Shown here: piece after piece, positions 62,389 through 64,000 of the stretch
Position numbering within the stretch: position 1 is the first letter of the stretch
How the letters are laid out: every line of letters begins with the position of its first letter
Source of the DNA: Eledone cirrhosa
Lineage: Eukaryota > Mollusca > Cephalopoda > Octopoda > Eledonidae
DNA: 64,000 nucleotides
Assembly: GCA_964016885.1 (NCBI GenBank)
Contig: OZ024744.1
Span: 22,283,298 to 22,347,297, forward strand
Direction: 5' to 3'
Notes under the pieces: generated by a model
Database searches by the model: none
The model's input: the letters and a program-made list of their open reading frames with translations, nothing else
Told to the model about the DNA's origin: nothing
Translations under genes and position numbers: made by a program

Positions 62389-64000
62389 ATAGATAACATT
62401 GAGTGAGATGTTGTCGTCGTGGTCAGTTAGGTTGACATAGATAATATAGAGTGAGATGTTGTCGTGGTCAGTTAGGTTGACATATATAACATAGAGTGAG
62501 ATGTTGTCGTGGTGGTCAGTTAGGTTGACATAGATAACATAGGTGGGATGTTGTCGTGGTGGTCAGTTAGTTTGACATAGAGAACATAGGTGAGATGTTG
62601 TCGTGGTGGTCAGTTAGGTTGACATAGATAACATAGGTGGGATGTTGTCATGGTCAGTTAGGTTGCCATAGATAACATAGAGTGAGATGATGTCGTGATG
62701 GTCAGTTAGTTTGACATTGATAACATATAGTGAGATGTTGTCGTGGTGGTCAGTTAGGTTGACATAGATAACATAGGTGAGATGTTGTCGTGGTGGTCAG
62801 TTAGGTTGACATAGATAACATAGGTGGGATGTTGTCGTGGTGGTCAGTTAGGTTGACATAGATAATATAGGTTGGATATTGTCGTGGTAGTCAGTTATGT
62901 TGACATAGATAACATAGAGTGAGATGTTGTCGTGGTGGTCAGTTAGGTTGACATAGATAACATAGAGTGAGATGTTGTCGTGGTGGTCAGTTAGGTTGAC
63001 ATAGATAACATAGGTGGAATGTTGTCGTGGTGGTCAGTTAGTTTGACATAGAGAACATAGGTGAGATGTTGTCGTGGTGGTCAGTTAGGTTGACATAGAT
63101 AACATAGAGTGAGATGTTGTCGTGGTGGTCAGTTAGGTTGACATAGATAACATAGAGTGAGATGTTGTCGTGGTGGTCAGTTAGGTTGACATCGATAACA
63201 TAGGTGGGATGTTGTCGTGGTGGTCAGTTAGGTTGACATAGATAACATAGAGTGAGATGTTGTCGTGGTGGTCTTTTAGGTTGACATTGATAACATAGGT
63301 GGAATGTTGTCGTGGTGGTCAGTTAGGTTGATATAGATAACATAGAGTGAGATGTTGTCGTGGTGGTCAGTTACGTTGACATAGATAACATAGGTGGGAT
63401 GTTGTCGTGGTGGTCAGTTAGGTTGACATAGATAACAGGTTGGATATTGTCGTGGTAGTCAGTTAGGTTGACATAGATAACATAGAGTGAGATGTTGTCG
63501 TGGTGGTCAGTTAGCTTGACATAGATAGCATAGAGTGAGATGTTGTCGTGGTGGTCAGTTAGGTTGACATAGATAACATAGAGTGAGATGTTGTCGTGGT
63601 GGTCAGTTAGGTTGACATAGATAACATGGAGTGAGATGTTGTCGTGGTGGTCAGTTAGGTTGACATAGATAACATAGGGTGAGATGTTGTCGTGGTGGTC
63701 AGTTAGGTTGACATAGATAACATAGGGTGAGATGTCGTCGTGGTGGTCAGTTAGGTTGACATAGATAACATAGGTGGGATGTTGTCCTGGTGGTCAGTTA
63801 GGTTGATATACATAACATAGAGTGAGATGTTGTCGTGGTGGTCAGTTAGGTTGATATACATAACATAGAGTGAGATGTTGTCGTGGTGGTCAGTTAGGTT
63901 GACATAGATAACATAGGTGGGATCTTGTCGTGGTCAGTTAGATTGACATAGATAACATAGGTGGTATGTTGTCGTGGTCAGTTAGGTTGACATAGTTAAC
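62389..64000. repeat. Distal block, copy 2, truncated by window edge
   Basis: This matches 58,411–60,060 at +3,980 and then +3,884. Private changes include GATAGCATAG near 63,527 and ATAGTTAAC at the last bases. The first monomer is a hybrid, with GGCTGACATAG from the cassette joined to ATAACATTGAG from Domain II. The block continues beyond the window. Confidence 0.8.

Larger units (their letters stand above)
1..64000. repeat. Tandem satellite array, 47/48-bp monomer, spans whole window
   Basis: Every line of the window is built from one head-to-tail unit. The recurring landmarks are GTTAGGTTGACATAG, ATAACATAG, a variable hinge, ATGTTGTCGTGG and TGGTCA. Spacing between successive GTTAGG starts is 47 bp (for example 562 to 609), 48 bp (514 to 562), 45 bp (2,029 to 2,074) or 44 bp (2,074 to 2,118). 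No reverse-oriented monomer and no unique spacer was seen. Coding is unlikely. On the + strand TAG, TGA and TAG close all three frames inside each monomer. On the - strand 48-bp units leave one frame open (16 residues per unit), but each 47-bp unit shifts frame into TAA or TGA, so open stretches stay near 200 bp. The array continues past both window edges. The satellite family is not one I recognise. Confidence 0.98.
42328..64000. repeat. Array domain II (distal variant set)
   Basis: From the monomer at 42,328 onward the array uses hinge forms ACATGGAGTGAG and ACATAGGGTGAG, plus TAGATTGAC, CATAGAGAACATAGG, GTTGTCCTGG, GTGGTAGTCAG and GTTGACATCGATAAC. These are essentially missing from the first 42 kb. 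Recurrent landmarks are GTCTTTTAGGTTGACATTG (near 45,026, 46,106, 47,188, 48,592, 49,630, 50,568, 51,037, 51,975, 52,970, 53,950 and 55,500) and TTGGATATTG (near 45,195, 46,275, 48,191, 48,771, 52,517, 53,131 and 57,768). Their irregular spacing shows several overlapping block types. Confidence 0.8.

Noticed and set aside
1..64000. CRISPR array
   Set aside because: The units are contiguous 47-bp repeats without unique spacers. The variable hinge is only a few bases and takes a handful of recurring states.
1..64000. Telomeric repeat, because each unit contains TTAGG/GTTAGGTT
   Set aside because: The motif occurs once per 47 bp and is not tandem. The surrounding sequence is unrelated to telomere repeats.
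1..64000. CENP-B box in the monomer
   Set aside because: I looked for TTCG followed by a spaced A and CGGG. The nearest stretch, TTTTCGTGGTGGTCAG in some variants, lacks the A and the CGGG half.
1..64000. Transposon, LTR or target-site duplication embedded in the array
   Set aside because: No stretch longer than one monomer departs from the satellite consensus. There are no terminal inverted repeats or poly-A tails.
1..64000. Inverted array segments
   Set aside because: Inverted monomers would read TGACCACCACG or CAACCTAAC on the + strand. I saw none in the window.
1..64000. Species assignment (for example fish or amphibian)
   Set aside because: The size and purity of the array fit many eukaryotes. 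Nothing in the monomer lets me choose one without a database search.

Overview
The whole 64,000-base window is one uninterrupted tandem satellite (minisatellite-type) array. The repeat unit is 47–48 bp, with 44–45 bp short forms. I found no unique sequence, no transposon, no RNA gene, no CRISPR array and no credible protein gene. Every monomer I read lies in the same orientation. At about 47 bp per unit there are roughly 1,350 monomers. An array this long, with higher-order structure, points to a eukaryotic nuclear genome, probably a long-read assembly of a centromeric, pericentromeric, subtelomeric or other heterochromatic block. I do not recognise the monomer and cannot name the species or the chromosomal location.

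Monomer anatomy, + strand: a 5' core GTTAGGTTGACATAG, then ATAACATAG, then a variable hinge, then ATGTTGTCGTGG and TGGTCA. The hinge decides the main classes: GGTGGG (47 bp), AGAGTGAG (48 bp), GGTGAG (47 bp), and minor forms such as TTGGTGAG, GGAGTGAG and AGGGTGAG. Short monomers (44 or 45 bp) have lost one GTG triplet from TGGTGG. The + strand of the 47-bp consensus is about 45% GC with strong G-over-C skew (17 G, 4 C). Most monomers carry one CpG and one AGATAA motif.

Layout. Domain I (about 1–42,300) is marked by monomers with GATAGCTGG, CTGACATAGAGAG, ATCGACATGG and CCATAGATAACAAAG. Its higher-order blocks are: 332/379 bp (1–1,025), 2,361 bp x2 (2,400–7,121), 2,973 bp x2 (6,257–12,202), 2,351/2,731/2,684 bp (12,395–20,160), 4,807 bp (20,161–24,967, partly repeated to about 27,408), 2,018 bp x2 (29,350–33,385), 0.65–1.2 kb blocks (36,840–40,428) and 568 bp x2 (40,429–41,551). 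Domain II (about 42,300–64,000) is marked by ACATGGAGTGAG, ACATAGGGTGAG, TAGATTGAC, CATAGAGAACATAGG and GTGGTAGTCAG. Its blocks are: a 144-bp trimer (44,040–44,423), 1,080 bp x2 (44,310–46,509), a 938/469-bp family (49,116–52,398), 1,592/1,548 bp (53,250–56,389), and a 3.9-kb-spaced repeat running off the right edge. A 1.5-kb Domain-I-type cassette sits inside Domain II at 60,876–62,388.

There is no gene network to describe. The biology visible here is array evolution: nested duplications of widely different ages, deletions of whole monomers at block junctions, and transfer of blocks between domains. Short reverse-strand open frames of about 200 bp recur, but the monomer arithmetic explains them and they are not annotated as genes. 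Block edges were located by eye from shared variant positions and are accurate to about one monomer unless stated otherwise.
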